The notes below the pieces were generated by a model. That model was not told the origin of the DNA. It saw only the letters and a program-made list of their open reading frames with translations, and made no database searches. A DNA stretch of 64,000 nt, taken from Desulfitibacter alkalitolerans DSM 16504 (lineage in GTDB: Bacteria; Bacillota; DSM-16504; Desulfitibacterales; Desulfitibacteraceae). This document shows positions 37,128-46,308 of the stretch, one piece after another. Made by a program: the position numbers and the translations under genes. The stretch lies in assembly GCF_000620305.1 (NCBI RefSeq), contig NZ_KK211100.1, positions 176,467-240,466 of the forward strand, given 5' to 3'. Numbering within the stretch: position 1 is the stretch's first letter; each line of letters begins with the position of its first letter.

Positions 37128-38180
37128 TTACCTAATATATTTTTGAAAACACTTTATTAGTCGGTTTTCTGTGGATATTTGAAACTGATTTTTAGGCAGG
37201 TCACGACTCCCAACAATATTTACATCAATGGGTACCATGCCTCTAAGCCTTTTTAGATTAATACTCTTTTGGCCAAGATATATTGATAATTGCCTATATG
37301 GTACTATGAATTGCACATGCCCACAAGAACAATCTACAATACTTAATTGATTCGCCATTAAATCATACGCCACTTCATTTAAAACCATTTCCCCAAAGGA
37401 AGGATGATAAGGTCCCTGGACAACATATTCCTGCTCAAGCAAATCAGTAGCCTGCAGCCCCATTCTGATAACTTGAATACGATTATTTATAAATTCTCTA
37501 TACATTTTAGCACAAATGTTTACTGCATCTGAAAGCTTCAATGGAAAATATTTTTTTCTTTTTAATAGTTCATGGAGAAAAGTATTCTGTATAACAACAG
37601 TAGGATATATCCTTACAAAATCTGGCTTGATATAAATAGTTTTTTTCGTTGTTGCAAGTATTGTGTCTAAAGTATCCCCAGGCAAACCAGGCATAAGCTG
37701 GATTCCTAAAGAAATTTCTGCCTCTTTTATTAACTTGGCCCCCTCATAAACACAACTGGAATCATGTCCCCTTCCTGATAGCTCAAGGACCTTGTCATCT
37801 AATGACTGAACACCAAGCTCAATTACACTCACACCATATTTTTTTAAATAGTCCAGCACTTCTATACTAATAAAGTCAGGTCTAGTTGAAATTCGTATAT
37901 TATCAACACGACCTGACATTATGTAAGGTTGAACTAATGACAATAGCTCTATCTGCCTTTTCTTTTCAATAGCAGTAAAGCTGCCCCCATAAAAAGCTAC
38001 CTCCACCTTTTTTTTAAATTTTTTTTTATTTATGGTTTCTAAATAACTGTTAATTATTTCAACTGGATCAGCATGCCTTGTGCCACTTATTTTTCTTTGA
38101 TCACAAAAGACACATTGAAACGGGCAACCCATATGGGGAACAAAAATAGGTATTATATAGTGCTTCAAATTAATCACCAT
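37128..38180 (-). CDS. Elp3-like radical SAM protein
   Basis: Radical SAM enzyme with the cluster motif CPFQCVFC (Cys19, Cys23, Cys26) and an Elp3/YhcC-like core: VEVAFYGGSFTAI, ISTRPDFIS, VIELGVQSLDDKVL and LMPGLPGDT. The 350-residue protein lacks the acetyltransferase domain of true Elp3. A gene of this type commonly sits between rnc and smc in Clostridia, but I know of no established substrate. The start overlaps the end of rnc by 11 bases, with a weak ribosome site. Confidence 0.85.
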   Translation of the reverse strand: MVINLKHYIIPIFVPHMGCPFQCVFCDQRKISGTRHADPVEIINSYLETINKKKFKKKVEVAFYGGSFTAIEKKRQIELLSLVQPYIMSGRVDNIRISTRPDFISIEVLDYLKKYGVSVIELGVQSLDDKVLELSGRGHDSSCVYEGAKLIKEAEISLGIQLMPGLPGDTLDTILATTKKTIYIKPDFVRIYPTVVIQNTFLHELLKRKKYFPLKLSDAVNICAKMYREFINNRIQVIRMGLQATDLLEQEYVVQGPYHPSFGEMVLNEVAYDLMANQLSIVDCSCGHVQFIVPYRQLSIYLGQKSINLKRLRGMVPIDVNIVGSRDLPKNQFQISTENRLIKCFQKYIR

Positions 38181-38895
38181 TATATTTTTTATTTTTAGAA
38201 TTCAAGCTATCATAAGCTTTTTTTGCTGCTGCCTGTTCGGCTTCCTTCTTGCTGCTGCCAAGGCCCACGGCAAGAAGCTCATTTTTCAAAGAAATACCTG
38301 CTTGGAATTGCTTGTTGTGGTCAGGACCACTCTCAGAAATAATATGATAGGTAACATTTTCTCCACAAATTTTCTGTGCAATTTCCTGAACCATTGTCTT
38401 GTAATCACCATAATTACCTAGTTCATATTTGTCCAGCTCATTTAATAATTTATCTTCCAAAAATTTTTTTACAACTTGTATTCCCTGGTCCAGGTATAAT
38501 GCACCAATTAAAGCTTCAAAGGCATCTGCAAGAGAAGAGTTTCTATCTCTTCCTCCTGTAAGCTCCTCACCCTTTCCAAGACACAAAAATTGCCCTATTT
38601 CAAGCTTTCTGGCAATTTTAGCAAGGGTTGACTCACATACAACTGCTGCCCTCATTTTTGTTAAAGTGCCCTCAGGCTCTTGCTTAAATGCTTCATAAAG
38701 GTATTGGGCTACAACCATTCCTAGTACAGCATCTCCAAGAAATTCTAATCTCTGATTGCTTTCAAAGCTCCTACCTTTGTTTTCAAAAACAAAGGTAGGA
38801 TGGGTAAAAGCTGTATCCAACAAGTCATAATTCGAGAAAAAAATATTATTTTTATTTGTAAAGCTTTCTAAGCTCTTTTTTCTTCTTTTATCCAT
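38170..38895 (-). CDS. rnc: Ribonuclease III
   Basis: Double-strand-specific endonuclease for rRNA and mRNA processing. The 241-residue protein has the signature NQRLEFLGDAVLGMVVAQYL, a second acidic cluster near DAFEALIGALYLD, and a C-terminal double-stranded-RNA-binding domain (about 160-232) ending in SSKKEAEQAAAKKAYDSL. It follows fabF by 9 bases, a common Firmicutes fab-rnc-smc-ftsY arrangement. Confidence 0.97.
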   Translation of the reverse strand: MDKRRKKSLESFTNKNNIFFSNYDLLDTAFTHPTFVFENKGRSFESNQRLEFLGDAVLGMVVAQYLYEAFKQEPEGTLTKMRAAVVCESTLAKIARKLEIGQFLCLGKGEELTGGRDRNSSLADAFEALIGALYLDQGIQVVKKFLEDKLLNELDKYELGNYGDYKTMVQEIAQKICGENVTYHIISESGPDHNKQFQAGISLKNELLAVGLGSSKKEAEQAAAKKAYDSLNSKNKKYNGD

Positions 38896-38904
38896 TAGCC
38901 TTCC

Positions 38905-40146
38905 CTATTCTTCAAATTTTTTTACAATAACGGTAGCATTGTGGCCACCAAATCCTAGAGAATTAGATAAGGCTACATTAACCTGTTGTTCTCGTGCCTT
39001 GTTTGGTACATAATCCAAATCACATTCTGGATCTGGATTTTCCAGATTAATGGTGGGAGGGATAACACCATTTTTTATGGTTAAGACACTTGCAATTAAT
39101 TCCACAGAGCCTGCTGCCCCTAGTAAGTGACCAGTCATTGACTTGGTAGAGCTTACGGCCATTTTATAAGCATGATCTCCAAAAACAGTTTTTATAGCCA
39201 GGGTTTCATACTTGTCATTTAAATCAGTGGATGTACCATGGGCATTAATGTAATCAACTTCTTCTGGACTCATTCCTGCATCTTCAACAGCCAGCCGCAT
39301 TGCCCTCACTCCACCTTCTCCACCAGGAGCCGGTGCAGTAATATGAAATGCATCTGCAGAACAGCCATAACCAACTACCTCTGCGTAGATTTTTGCATCC
39401 CTCTTCCTTGCATGCTCAAGGGTTTCTAACACTAATATTCCAGAACCTTCCCCCATAACAAATCCATCCCGCTCAGCATCAAAGGGTCTGCTGGCTTTTT
39501 GAGGCTCATGATTTCTAGTTGACATGGCTTTCATGGAAGCAAAGCCAGCCATTGCCATAGGGGTAATAGCAGCCTCAGTTCCTCCTGTTATTATTACATC
39601 TGCGGAGTTTCTCTGCAAGGCTTTAAATGCTTCACCAACAGAATTAGTTCCTGAAGCACATGCTGTAATAACTGTATAGTTTATTCCCTTTGCCCCTACT
39701 GCTATAGAAATATGACCTGCCGCCATATTAGCAATCATCATAGGGACAAAAAAGGGACTTACCCTTCCTGGTCCTTTCGTACCAAGTACACGATGTTGGT
39801 CTTCAAAGGTATTAGTTCCCCCAATACCTGTACCTAGTATAACCCCAACTCTTTCACAATCTACATTAGCATTAGATAATCCGGCATCCTCCATAGCCAT
39901 TACTGCCGCAGCAACAGCAAACTGGGTAAATCTATCCATTCTCTTGGCTTCTTTTTTATCAATGTACTTTTGTGGGTCAAAGTCTTTAACTTCACCAGCA
40001 ATGGTAGTGGCAAGATTGCTTGCATCAAAGTGTGTTACTGGACCAATTCCTGATTTTCCTTCTGTTAAAGATGCCCAAAAATCCTCAAGGCCTATTCCAA
40101 CTGGACTTAAAATACCCATTCCTGTAATTACTACCCTTTTAGTCAT
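38905..40146 (-). CDS. fabF: 3-oxoacyl-ACP synthase II
   Basis: Condenses malonyl-ACP with acyl-ACP during elongation. Catalytic residues appear in [16 protein letters not shown] (Cys), [12 protein letters not shown] (His) and [12 protein letters not shown] (Lys and His). The start is the ATG at 40146 (413 residues), which overlaps the preceding gene by 8 bases and has GGGGGG seven bases upstream; the longer frame to 40182 is internal to that gene. Confidence 0.97.
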   Translation of the reverse strand: MTKRVVITGMGILSPVGIGLEDFWASLTEGKSGIGPVTHFDASNLATTIAGEVKDFDPQKYIDKKEAKRMDRFTQFAVAAAVMAMEDAGLSNANVDCERVGVILGTGIGGTNTFEDQHRVLGTKGPGRVSPFFVPMMIANMAAGHISIAVGAKGINYTVITACASGTNSVGEAFKALQRNSADVIITGGTEAAITPMAMAGFASMKAMSTRNHEPQKASRPFDAERDGFVMGEGSGILVLETLEHARKRDAKIYAEVVGYGCSADAFHITAPAPGGEGGVRAMRLAVEDAGMSPEEVDYINAHGTSTDLNDKYETLAIKTVFGDHAYKMAVSSTKSMTGHLLGAAGSVELIASVLTIKNGVIPPTINLENPDPECDLDYVPNKAREQQVNVALSNSLGFGGHNATVIVKKFEE

Positions 40147-41119
40147 TCCACAACCCCCCATATCTTTTAGTAGTAGCTTCAAACTCCTGTATTAGTTCAT
40201 TAATTATGGTTTTCACAGGTAATATTTCATAAACCTTGTGTACATTTATACCAGCAAATACTAATCCCTTTTCAATATATCCCATTTGGGCATTTTCCAG
40301 TGCCTTTTTTATGCAGAAGGATTTGCTACAGCTTTTTAAACAGCATGTACATTTTTCTACAGGTATCCTTTCTCCATTTATAATTGATTGGGAAAAAGAC
40401 GTTCGTACAGCCCTGCCTGGTAATCCAACTGGGCTATCTATTAATACTGAATCTCCTTCAACAGAAGATAGGTATACTTTTTTAAATTCCTCTGATGCAT
40501 TTGATTCCTCACTTGCAGCGAATCTAGTAGCTATTTGAACACCATCCGCACCTAGCTTCATCACATTGTACATGTCTTCCCCTGAAGATATGCCCCCTGC
40601 TCCGATTATTGGAATGGTGGTTTCTTTCTTAACCTCAGAAATTAAATCCCTTAGTGATCTGTCAGTACCGAGATGCCCTCCAGCTTCACATCCCTCAACT
40701 ATAACTGCTGCAGCCCCTAGCTTCTCTGCAGTCTTAGCTAATCTGGCACTTGAAACTATGGGGACAACTGGGCAGTTATATTCCTTGCCAAGCTTAAATA
40801 CATCTTTTGAAAAACCGGCTCCATAAATAACTAAATCAATTCCAGCCTCCATAGCCTCTTTTATCAGTTCAGCAAAGTTAGAAGCGGCAAATAATACATT
40901 TACTCCTATTTTACCTTTACCTTGAGCTAGCTCTTTTGCTTTTAAAATCTCATTCCTTAACTCCTTAGTGCACATTCCTGTTCCAGCTATTACACCTATT
41001 CCCCCTTCTCTTGCAACTGCTGCTGCTAGAGAAGCCGTTGATATTCTAACTGCCATACCACCCTGGATTATAGGTAAGGGAACTGTAAAACTGCCTATAG
41101 ATAGAGACGGAATTGTCAT
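40139..41119 (-). CDS. FabK/nitronate monooxygenase-like flavoprotein with cysteine cluster
   Basis: FMN-dependent TIM-barrel protein of the 2-nitropropane dioxygenase/FabK superfamily, 326 residues. Motifs are [24 protein letters not shown] and GAGGISSG, with [10 protein letters not shown] for phosphate binding. It differs from fabK at 43201 by a cluster of five cysteines (257, 259, 260, 264, 269), a feature I recall from NMO-type relatives. Its place between acpP and fabF suggests a role in fatty-acid metabolism, either a second enoyl-ACP reductase or a nitronate/quinone oxidoreductase. Confidence 0.82.
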   Translation of the reverse strand: MTIPSLSIGSFTVPLPIIQGGMAVRISTASLAAAVAREGGIGVIAGTGMCTKELRNEILKAKELAQGKGKIGVNVLFAASNFAELIKEAMEAGIDLVIYGAGFSKDVFKLGKEYNCPVVPIVSSARLAKTAEKLGAAAVIVEGCEAGGHLGTDRSLRDLISEVKKETTIPIIGAGGISSGEDMYNVMKLGADGVQIATRFAASEESNASEEFKKVYLSSVEGDSVLIDSPVGLPGRAVRTSFSQSIINGERIPVEKCTCCLKSCSKSFCIKKALENAQMGYIEKGLVFAGINVHKVYEILPVKTIINELIQEFEATTKRYGGLWND

Positions 41120-41185
41120 GGGCCATACCCCCTATATAAAAACCACTAATAATAAAATAAAATTAAAATAATTGCTTTGGTGAAA

Positions 41186-41208
41186 GTCCCGTAGCAGCCC
41201 TACGGGAC
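41186..41208 (-). terminator. Stem-loop after acpP
   Basis: A perfect 9-bp GC-rich stem (GTCCCGTAG/CTACGGGAC, 5-base loop) about 13 bases past the acpP stop. The minus-strand tail has only CTTT before C and A, so it probably acts as a partial terminator or a 3' stabiliser that sets acpP above the genes downstream. Confidence 0.6.
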
Positions 41209-41220
41209 CTTGTTTTAAAA

Positions 41221-41454
41221 TTAACTAGCTTTGTTATTAATATACTCTACTGCAGCACCCACTGTAGTAAGCTTTTCGCCATCTTCATCAGGAATTTCAA
41301 TACCAAACTCTTCCTCAAGAGCCATGATAAGTTCAACAATGTCAAGAGAATCAGCATCTAAATCCTCAAAAGAGGTTTCTAATGTAATGCTTGCCTCATC
41401 AACGTCTAACTGTTCAACTACTATTTTTTTTATCTTATCAAATACTGTAGACAT
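41221..41454 (-). CDS. acpP: Acyl carrier protein
   Basis: Carries growing acyl chains on 4'-phosphopantetheine. The 77-residue acidic protein has the attachment serine in [10 protein letters not shown] (Ser36). The start is the ATG at 41454 with GGAGGTGAG upstream; a TTG seven codons earlier overlaps that ribosome site. It lies between fabG and the second FabK-like gene, and is followed by a GC-rich stem-loop. Confidence 0.97.
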   Translation of the reverse strand: MSTVFDKIKKIVVEQLDVDEASITLETSFEDLDADSLDIVELIMALEEEFGIEIPDEDGEKLTTVGAAVEYINNKAS

Positions 41455-41509
41455 TTTCTTCTCACCTCCTTCCAATAGAAGTTTTCTGCATATTCATTTT
41501 TTCAAGTTC

Positions 41510-42247
41510 TTACAAGTTTAACCCACCGTCAACCTTAATCACTTCACCTGTGATGTATTTGGCTGCTGGAGAAACTAAAAACATTACTAAATCAGCCACA
41601 TCCTCTGGAGCACCCAAAGAACCTAAAGGAATCTGCTCTTTTATTCTTGCAACCAGTTCTTCAGGCAATTTGCCAGTCATATCGGTATCTATAAAGCCTG
41701 GAGCTACAGCGTTAACTCTAATGCCCCTATTTCCTACTTCTTTAGCCAGGCTTTTAGTAAAACCAATTACTCCAGCCTTTGACGCTGAATAGTTTGTCTG
41801 ACCGGCATTCCCAGAAATACCTACAACAGAACTAATATTAACAATGCTGCCTTTTTTTTGTTTTACCATATCTTTAATGCATGCTTTGGTACAATTAAAA
41901 GTACCTTTGAGGTTAATATCCAGGACCTTATCCCAATCCTCTTCTTTCATTCTCATCAATAAACCATCTTTTGTTATACCTGCATTATTAATAAGTATAG
42001 TTATCTTTCCATATATATCCTGAACCTGCTTGACAAGGGCTTCAACTTCCTCGCTATTTGAAACATCGCCCCTTATTCCAACTGCCTTTTTTCCTAATGC
42101 ATTTAACTCTTGGGCTGTATCAGCAGCTTCTTGTTCATCAATGGAATTGACAACAACTGCTGCATTAGCTAGTGCCAAAGCAGTAGCTATGGCTTTACCA
42201 ATTCCTCTAGACCCACCAGTAACCAGGGCAACTTCACCAGATAACAT
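41510..42247 (-). CDS. fabG: 3-oxoacyl-ACP reductase
   Basis: NADPH-dependent short-chain dehydrogenase for the first reduction of elongation. The 245-residue protein has ALVTGGSRGIGKAIA (cofactor), NNAGITKDGLL, the catalytic serine in NISSVVGISGNAGQ and Tyr-Lys in YSASKAGVIG. The ATG follows AAGGAGGAGTAAGA and comes two bases after fabD. Confidence 0.97.
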   Translation of the reverse strand: MLSGEVALVTGGSRGIGKAIATALALANAAVVVNSIDEQEAADTAQELNALGKKAVGIRGDVSNSEEVEALVKQVQDIYGKITILINNAGITKDGLLMRMKEEDWDKVLDINLKGTFNCTKACIKDMVKQKKGSIVNISSVVGISGNAGQTNYSASKAGVIGFTKSLAKEVGNRGIRVNAVAPGFIDTDMTGKLPEELVARIKEQIPLGSLGAPEDVADLVMFLVSPAAKYITGEVIKVDGGLNL

Positions 42248-42249
42248 TC

Positions 42250-43182
42250 TTACTCCTCCTTTAGAGCTTTTAGAGTACCCTCAAGGCTTTCTACATTCTC
42301 AACATTATAGACTTTAACATTTTTATCAATTTTTTTAATTAAACAGCTTAAAACCTTGGAAGGGCCTACCTCTACAAACCTATCAACACCTAATGCTATT
42401 AGCTTTCTCATGGACATATCCCACAATACAGGGCTATGCATTTGACCTTTAAGGCCAGACTTAATTTCATTTGGGCATTGAGCAATCTCGGCACTTAGGT
42501 TAGCTACTATTGGGAATTCCGGGGTTTTAAAGCTCACTTTGCTCAGTTCATAAGCAAACTTCTCAGCTGCCGGCTCCATTAAGCTTGAATGAAATGGCCC
42601 GCTAACATTAAGAGGAACTACTCTTTTGGCCCCTTCAGCAGCAGCTAACCTGGATGCAGCTTCAACCTTGTCTTTTTCCCCAGCAATAACTAGCTGGCCT
42701 GGACAGTTATAGTTGACAGTTTCCACAACCCCTTCAATCCGAGAGCATATTTCTTCAACCTTTTCATTCGCTAAACCAAGGATTGCAGCCATGGCACCCT
42801 TGCCGGCAGGTATGGCTTCCTCCATAAATTTTCCTCTTTTTGATACCAATTGAAGAGCATCTGGATAATCAATACAATTAGCCGCTACTAATGCTGAATA
42901 CTCTCCTAAACTGTGTCCTGCAGCATAATCAGGAGTAACACCTGAATTTTTTAATAATTGCCAACAAATTGTACTTACAGTGAGAATTGCTGGCTGTGTA
43001 TTTACTGTTAATTTAAGATCTTCCTCAGGTCCATCTAATATTATTTCACTTATTTTATAGCCTAGCACATCATCTGCTTGCTGCAATAGTTCTTGTGCCT
43101 CTGGATATTTGTCACATAAATCTTTGCCCATTCCTACATATTGTGCTCCCTGACCAGGAAACATAAATGCTATTTTCTGCAT
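42250..43182 (-). CDS. fabD: Malonyl-CoA:ACP transacylase
   Basis: Loads malonyl groups onto ACP. The 310-residue protein has FMFPGQGAQYVGMGKDL, the nucleophile elbow GHSLGEYSALVA and the histidine segment VSGPFHSSLM. The start is the ATG at 43182 with GGAGGTTAGC just upstream. Confidence 0.97.
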   Translation of the reverse strand: MQKIAFMFPGQGAQYVGMGKDLCDKYPEAQELLQQADDVLGYKISEIILDGPEEDLKLTVNTQPAILTVSTICWQLLKNSGVTPDYAAGHSLGEYSALVAANCIDYPDALQLVSKRGKFMEEAIPAGKGAMAAILGLANEKVEEICSRIEGVVETVNYNCPGQLVIAGEKDKVEAASRLAAAEGAKRVVPLNVSGPFHSSLMEPAAEKFAYELSKVSFKTPEFPIVANLSAEIAQCPNEIKSGLKGQMHSPVLWDMSMRKLIALGVDRFVEVGPSKVLSCLIKKIDKNVKVYNVENVESLEGTLKALKEE

Positions 43183-43200
43183 GCTAACCTCCACTATTTA

Positions 43201-44133
43201 TTATATATTTTGCACCCTCTTTAATTCTTTATTATAGCCTTCAATTAATTCATTGATAATGGTTTCTACGGGCTTAATATCATTTATCATTGCGCAGACC
43301 TGGCCTGCCATAATGGAACCCATCTCTATATCTCCATCTATAGCAGCAGCCTTTAATTTACCAGCACCCAGCTCGCCTAACTCCTCAATTGAAACACCTG
43401 ATTCAACTCTTTTAATAAACTCTTTGGTAAGCTTATTTTTAATACACCTTACATGATGTCCATGAACTCCTGTGACAACAGTATCCCTATCCTTGGCTTT
43501 AATAATTTCATTTTTGTATGCGTCATCAGCTATACATTCAGTAGAACAAATAAAGCGGGTTCCTATCTGGACACCTTCTGCTCCAAGGGCCACTGCTGCC
43601 AGCATGCCTCTTCCATCGGCAATTCCTCCAGCAGCTATCACAGGAATATCTACAGCATCTACTATCTGGGGTACTAAGGCCATGGTGGTAATTTCCCCAA
43701 TATGGCCTCCACATTCCATACCCTCTGCAATTATCCCATCCACTCCAGACCTCTCCAGTCTTTTTGCTAGGGCAACAGAGGCCACAACTGGAAAGACTTT
43801 TACCTGGGCTTCTTTTAATGCTGCCAGGTGTTTGCCAGGATTTCCGGCCCCTGTGGTGATTACTGGAACTTTCTTGTCAATTACAAGTTTAATAATTTCC
43901 TCAACATAGGGCGATAGGTAATATACATTTACACCAAATGGTTTGTCTGTAATTTTCCTAACCTTTTCTATTTCCTTCTCTACTATTTCAGGCGGAGCAT
44001 TTCCGGCACCTATTATCCCCAAACCACCGGATTTAGATACAGCTCCCGCCAATTCACCCGTAGCTATCCAAGCCATACCACCTTGAAAAATAGGGTATTT
44101 TATACCAAGAATTTGTGTGATTCGCGTTTTGAT
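43201..44133 (-). CDS. fabK: Enoyl-ACP reductase II (FabK), apparent non-canonical start
   Basis: FMN/NAD(P)H-dependent enoyl-ACP reductase for the last step of elongation; no fabI is seen. Motifs include AEGMECGGHIGEITT, VIAAGGIADGRG and EGVQIGTRFI. The only ATG available (44076) would drop 19 conserved residues, including the flavin-site stretch KYPIFQGGMAW. Upstream the frame reads IKTRITQILGIKYPIFQGGM, matching the usual FabK N-terminus (MKTRITELL in streptococci). Between the in-frame TAG (44152-44154) and 44076 there is no ATG, GTG or TTG. A consensus AGGAGGTG (44141-44148) stands 9 bases before an ATC at 44133 and 3 before an ATT at 44139. I assign ATC 44133 (310 residues). Confidence 0.85.
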   Translation of the reverse strand: MKTRITQILGIKYPIFQGGMAWIATGELAGAVSKSGGLGIIGAGNAPPEIVEKEIEKVRKITDKPFGVNVYYLSPYVEEIIKLVIDKKVPVITTGAGNPGKHLAALKEAQVKVFPVVASVALAKRLERSGVDGIIAEGMECGGHIGEITTMALVPQIVDAVDIPVIAAGGIADGRGMLAAVALGAEGVQIGTRFICSTECIADDAYKNEIIKAKDRDTVVTGVHGHHVRCIKNKLTKEFIKRVESGVSIEELGELGAGKLKAAAIDGDIEMGSIMAGQVCAMINDIKPVETIINELIEGYNKELKRVQNI

Positions 44134-44169
44134 ATTAATACACCTCCTAATCTAAATTTGCACCCTAGC

Positions 44170-45159
44170 CTACCATTGAATTAAAGTAGCTCCCCATGTT
44201 AACCCGGCACCAAAACCCACTAAGAGAATTTTTTGCCCTTCACAAATTTTCTGGTTCATATATGCTTCATAGAGAGCAACTGGTATTGATGCACTTGACA
44301 TGTTTCCATATTTATTAAGATTTACAACTACCTTTTCTGGTGACAGATTTAATCTTTTAATAGCTGACTCAACAATACGCATATTTGCCTGATGAGGTAT
44401 TAATAAATCAACCTCCTCCTTATCCACACCTGCTATTTCAAGAACTTTTAGTGATGCCTCCCCCATTACACGTACGGCAAATTTAAAGACTTCATTGCCA
44501 TTCATGTAAATAGTATGCAATTTATCATCTATTGTTTGATATGTCGGAGGAAGACTGGATCCCCCAGCTGGCTGTTTTAATAAATGGGCTCCTCTTCCAT
44601 CACTTCCTAAATAGTTGGCCAGAATACCTGTTGAATCTTGTGATGGCTGTAAAACAACTGCCCCAGCTCCATCACCAAACAAAATACAGGTATTTCGATC
44701 TTCCCAATTAACGATTTTGGACATAACCTCTGCGCCAATAACAAGCACATTTTTATAAAACCCTGTTTCTACAAACTGGGTAGCAGTTGCAAGGGCATAG
44801 ATAAACCCCGTGCAGCCAGCTGATAAGTCATAGGCTGCGGCATTATTGGCACCTATTTTTTCCTGTATCAAGCAAGCAGTAGATGGCCATACCATATCAG
44901 GGGTCAGCGTGGCAACAATAATTAAATCAATATCTTGTGAAGTGACCATGGCATGTTCCATGGCCATTAAAGCAGCCCTGGCGCCTAAATCAGAACATGT
45001 TACTCCTTCTTCAACTACGCGCCTTTCTTCAATACCAGTTCTGGACCTAATCCATTCATCACTTGTATCTACAGATGCTTCCAAGTGTTTATTTGTTATT
45101 ACTTTTTCAGGCAAATACATACCTATACCAGTAATTTTTGCACGGCATTTATTTTCCAT
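44170..45159 (-). CDS. fabH: 3-oxoacyl-ACP synthase III
   Basis: Initiates fatty-acid synthesis by condensing acyl-CoA with malonyl-ACP and so influences branched versus straight chains. The 329-residue protein has DTSDEWIRSRTGIEERR, the active cysteine in DLSAGCTGFIYAL, HQANMRIVESA (His) and NKYGNMSSASIPVAL (Asn). It is in the fapR-plsX-fabH order. Confidence 0.97.
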   Translation of the reverse strand: MENKCRAKITGIGMYLPEKVITNKHLEASVDTSDEWIRSRTGIEERRVVEEGVTCSDLGARAALMAMEHAMVTSQDIDLIIVATLTPDMVWPSTACLIQEKIGANNAAAYDLSAGCTGFIYALATATQFVETGFYKNVLVIGAEVMSKIVNWEDRNTCILFGDGAGAVVLQPSQDSTGILANYLGSDGRGAHLLKQPAGGSSLPPTYQTIDDKLHTIYMNGNEVFKFAVRVMGEASLKVLEIAGVDKEEVDLLIPHQANMRIVESAIKRLNLSPEKVVVNLNKYGNMSSASIPVALYEAYMNQKICEGQKILLVGFGAGLTWGATLIQW

Positions 45160-45178
45160 TTAATCCATGATCCCACCT

Positions 45179-46165
45179 TTAGATGTCATTAATTCCCTGA
45201 ATAGCCTCTACTAATTTACTATCATAGCTTTGGGCTGCTACCTTAATAGCATTGCATATGGCTATTGAATTTGAACTGCCATGACATATTATACTTACTC
45301 CATTTATACCCAATAAAGGCGCTCCTCCATACTCGGAATAGTCAAATTGCTTTTTAATATTCCTTAATCCTGGAACCAGCGCTAAAGCTCCCAGCTTACG
45401 TACAAAATTCTTAGTCAATTCTCTTTTTAATAGAACACCAAATCCACCTGCAAGGCCTTCTGCAAACTTTAATAGACAGTTGCCCACAAAGCCATCACAT
45501 ACCATAACATCAACTGGTCCATGAGGAATATCTCTTGGCTCTACATTGCCAACAAAATTTAATGCGCTTTGTTCTAATAGCTCATATGCTGCTATTGTTA
45601 GCTGATTTCCTTTAGTTTTTTCTGAACCTATGTTAATGAGTCCAACTTTTGGGTTATTAGATCCTAATAATTTTTCTACATATAAACTACCCATCTGAGC
45701 AAATTGAAGTAAGTTCTCAGGTTTAGAATCTACATTTGAGCCTACATCTAAAAGTAATTTTGGCCCACTTAAGGTTGGCATTAAGGTAGCTATGGCAGGC
45801 CTGCTTATTCCTTTAATTCTACCTATGTTCATAACGCTTGCCGCCATCTGCGCTCCTGTGCTGCCAGCTGATACCATGCCTTGAACTTGTTTTTCCTTAA
45901 CCAACCTGGCAGCTACCATCATGGAGCTATCTCTCTTTTTTCTAGTGGCAACTGCGGGTGCCTCGTCCATGCCTATTACTTCTGATGCATGTATAACACT
46001 TATACCTTCCATGGTAGGATATTTGGCCAGTTCCTTTTCAATTTGGGACTCAATACCAACTAAAACTACTTCTGCATAATTTTTTTTTACAGCTTCTACA
46101 GCACCTTTAATAATTTCACTTGGGGCATAATCGCCTCCCATGGCATCCAGGGCTATCTTAACCAT
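45179..46165 (-). CDS. plsX: Phosphate acyltransferase PlsX
   Basis: Makes acyl-phosphate from acyl-ACP for phospholipid synthesis. The 328-residue protein begins IALDAMGGDYAPSEIIKGA and contains ASEVIGMDEAPAVATRKK, SAGSTGAQMAAS and LDVGSNVDSKPENL. The ATG follows AAGGAGGAACCTTAA. The 143 bases between it and fapR hold two inverted repeats. Confidence 0.97.
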   Translation of the reverse strand: MVKIALDAMGGDYAPSEIIKGAVEAVKKNYAEVVLVGIESQIEKELAKYPTMEGISVIHASEVIGMDEAPAVATRKKRDSSMMVAARLVKEKQVQGMVSAGSTGAQMAASVMNIGRIKGISRPAIATLMPTLSGPKLLLDVGSNVDSKPENLLQFAQMGSLYVEKLLGSNNPKVGLINIGSEKTKGNQLTIAAYELLEQSALNFVGNVEPRDIPHGPVDVMVCDGFVGNCLLKFAEGLAGGFGVLLKRELTKNFVRKLGALALVPGLRNIKKQFDYSEYGGAPLLGINGVSIICHGSSNSIAICNAIKVAAQSYDSKLVEAIQGINDI

Positions 46166-46206
46166 TTAAGGTTCCTCCTTTATTAGTGTACGAATACATC
46201 AGCTAT

Positions 46207-46299
46207 AAGATGAACCGAAGCAGGTGACATGATGCAGGCTTCTCTATTATTGTTTCGGTGCATCTTACCTCATGACTCATCCTTCAAGCAATGAGTTAT
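46207..46299 (-). repeat. Two inverted repeats between fapR and plsX
   Basis: The outer repeat pairs 46207-46219 with 46254-46266 (AAGATG-A-ACCGAA against TTCGGT-G-CATCTT, 12 pairs, one mismatch, 34-base loop). A second hairpin pairs 46272-46280 with 46291-46299 (9 pairs, one G-T, 10-base loop). No T tract follows either, so they are not typical terminators; an RNA leader for plsX is possible. Confidence 0.55.
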
Positions 46300-46308
46300 A
46301 TCCTGAGC

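Noticed and set aside
46183-46199. A second possible FapR box just upstream of plsX (TTAGTGTACG...)
   Set aside because: Only the first five bases fit; the right half does not match the palindrome.
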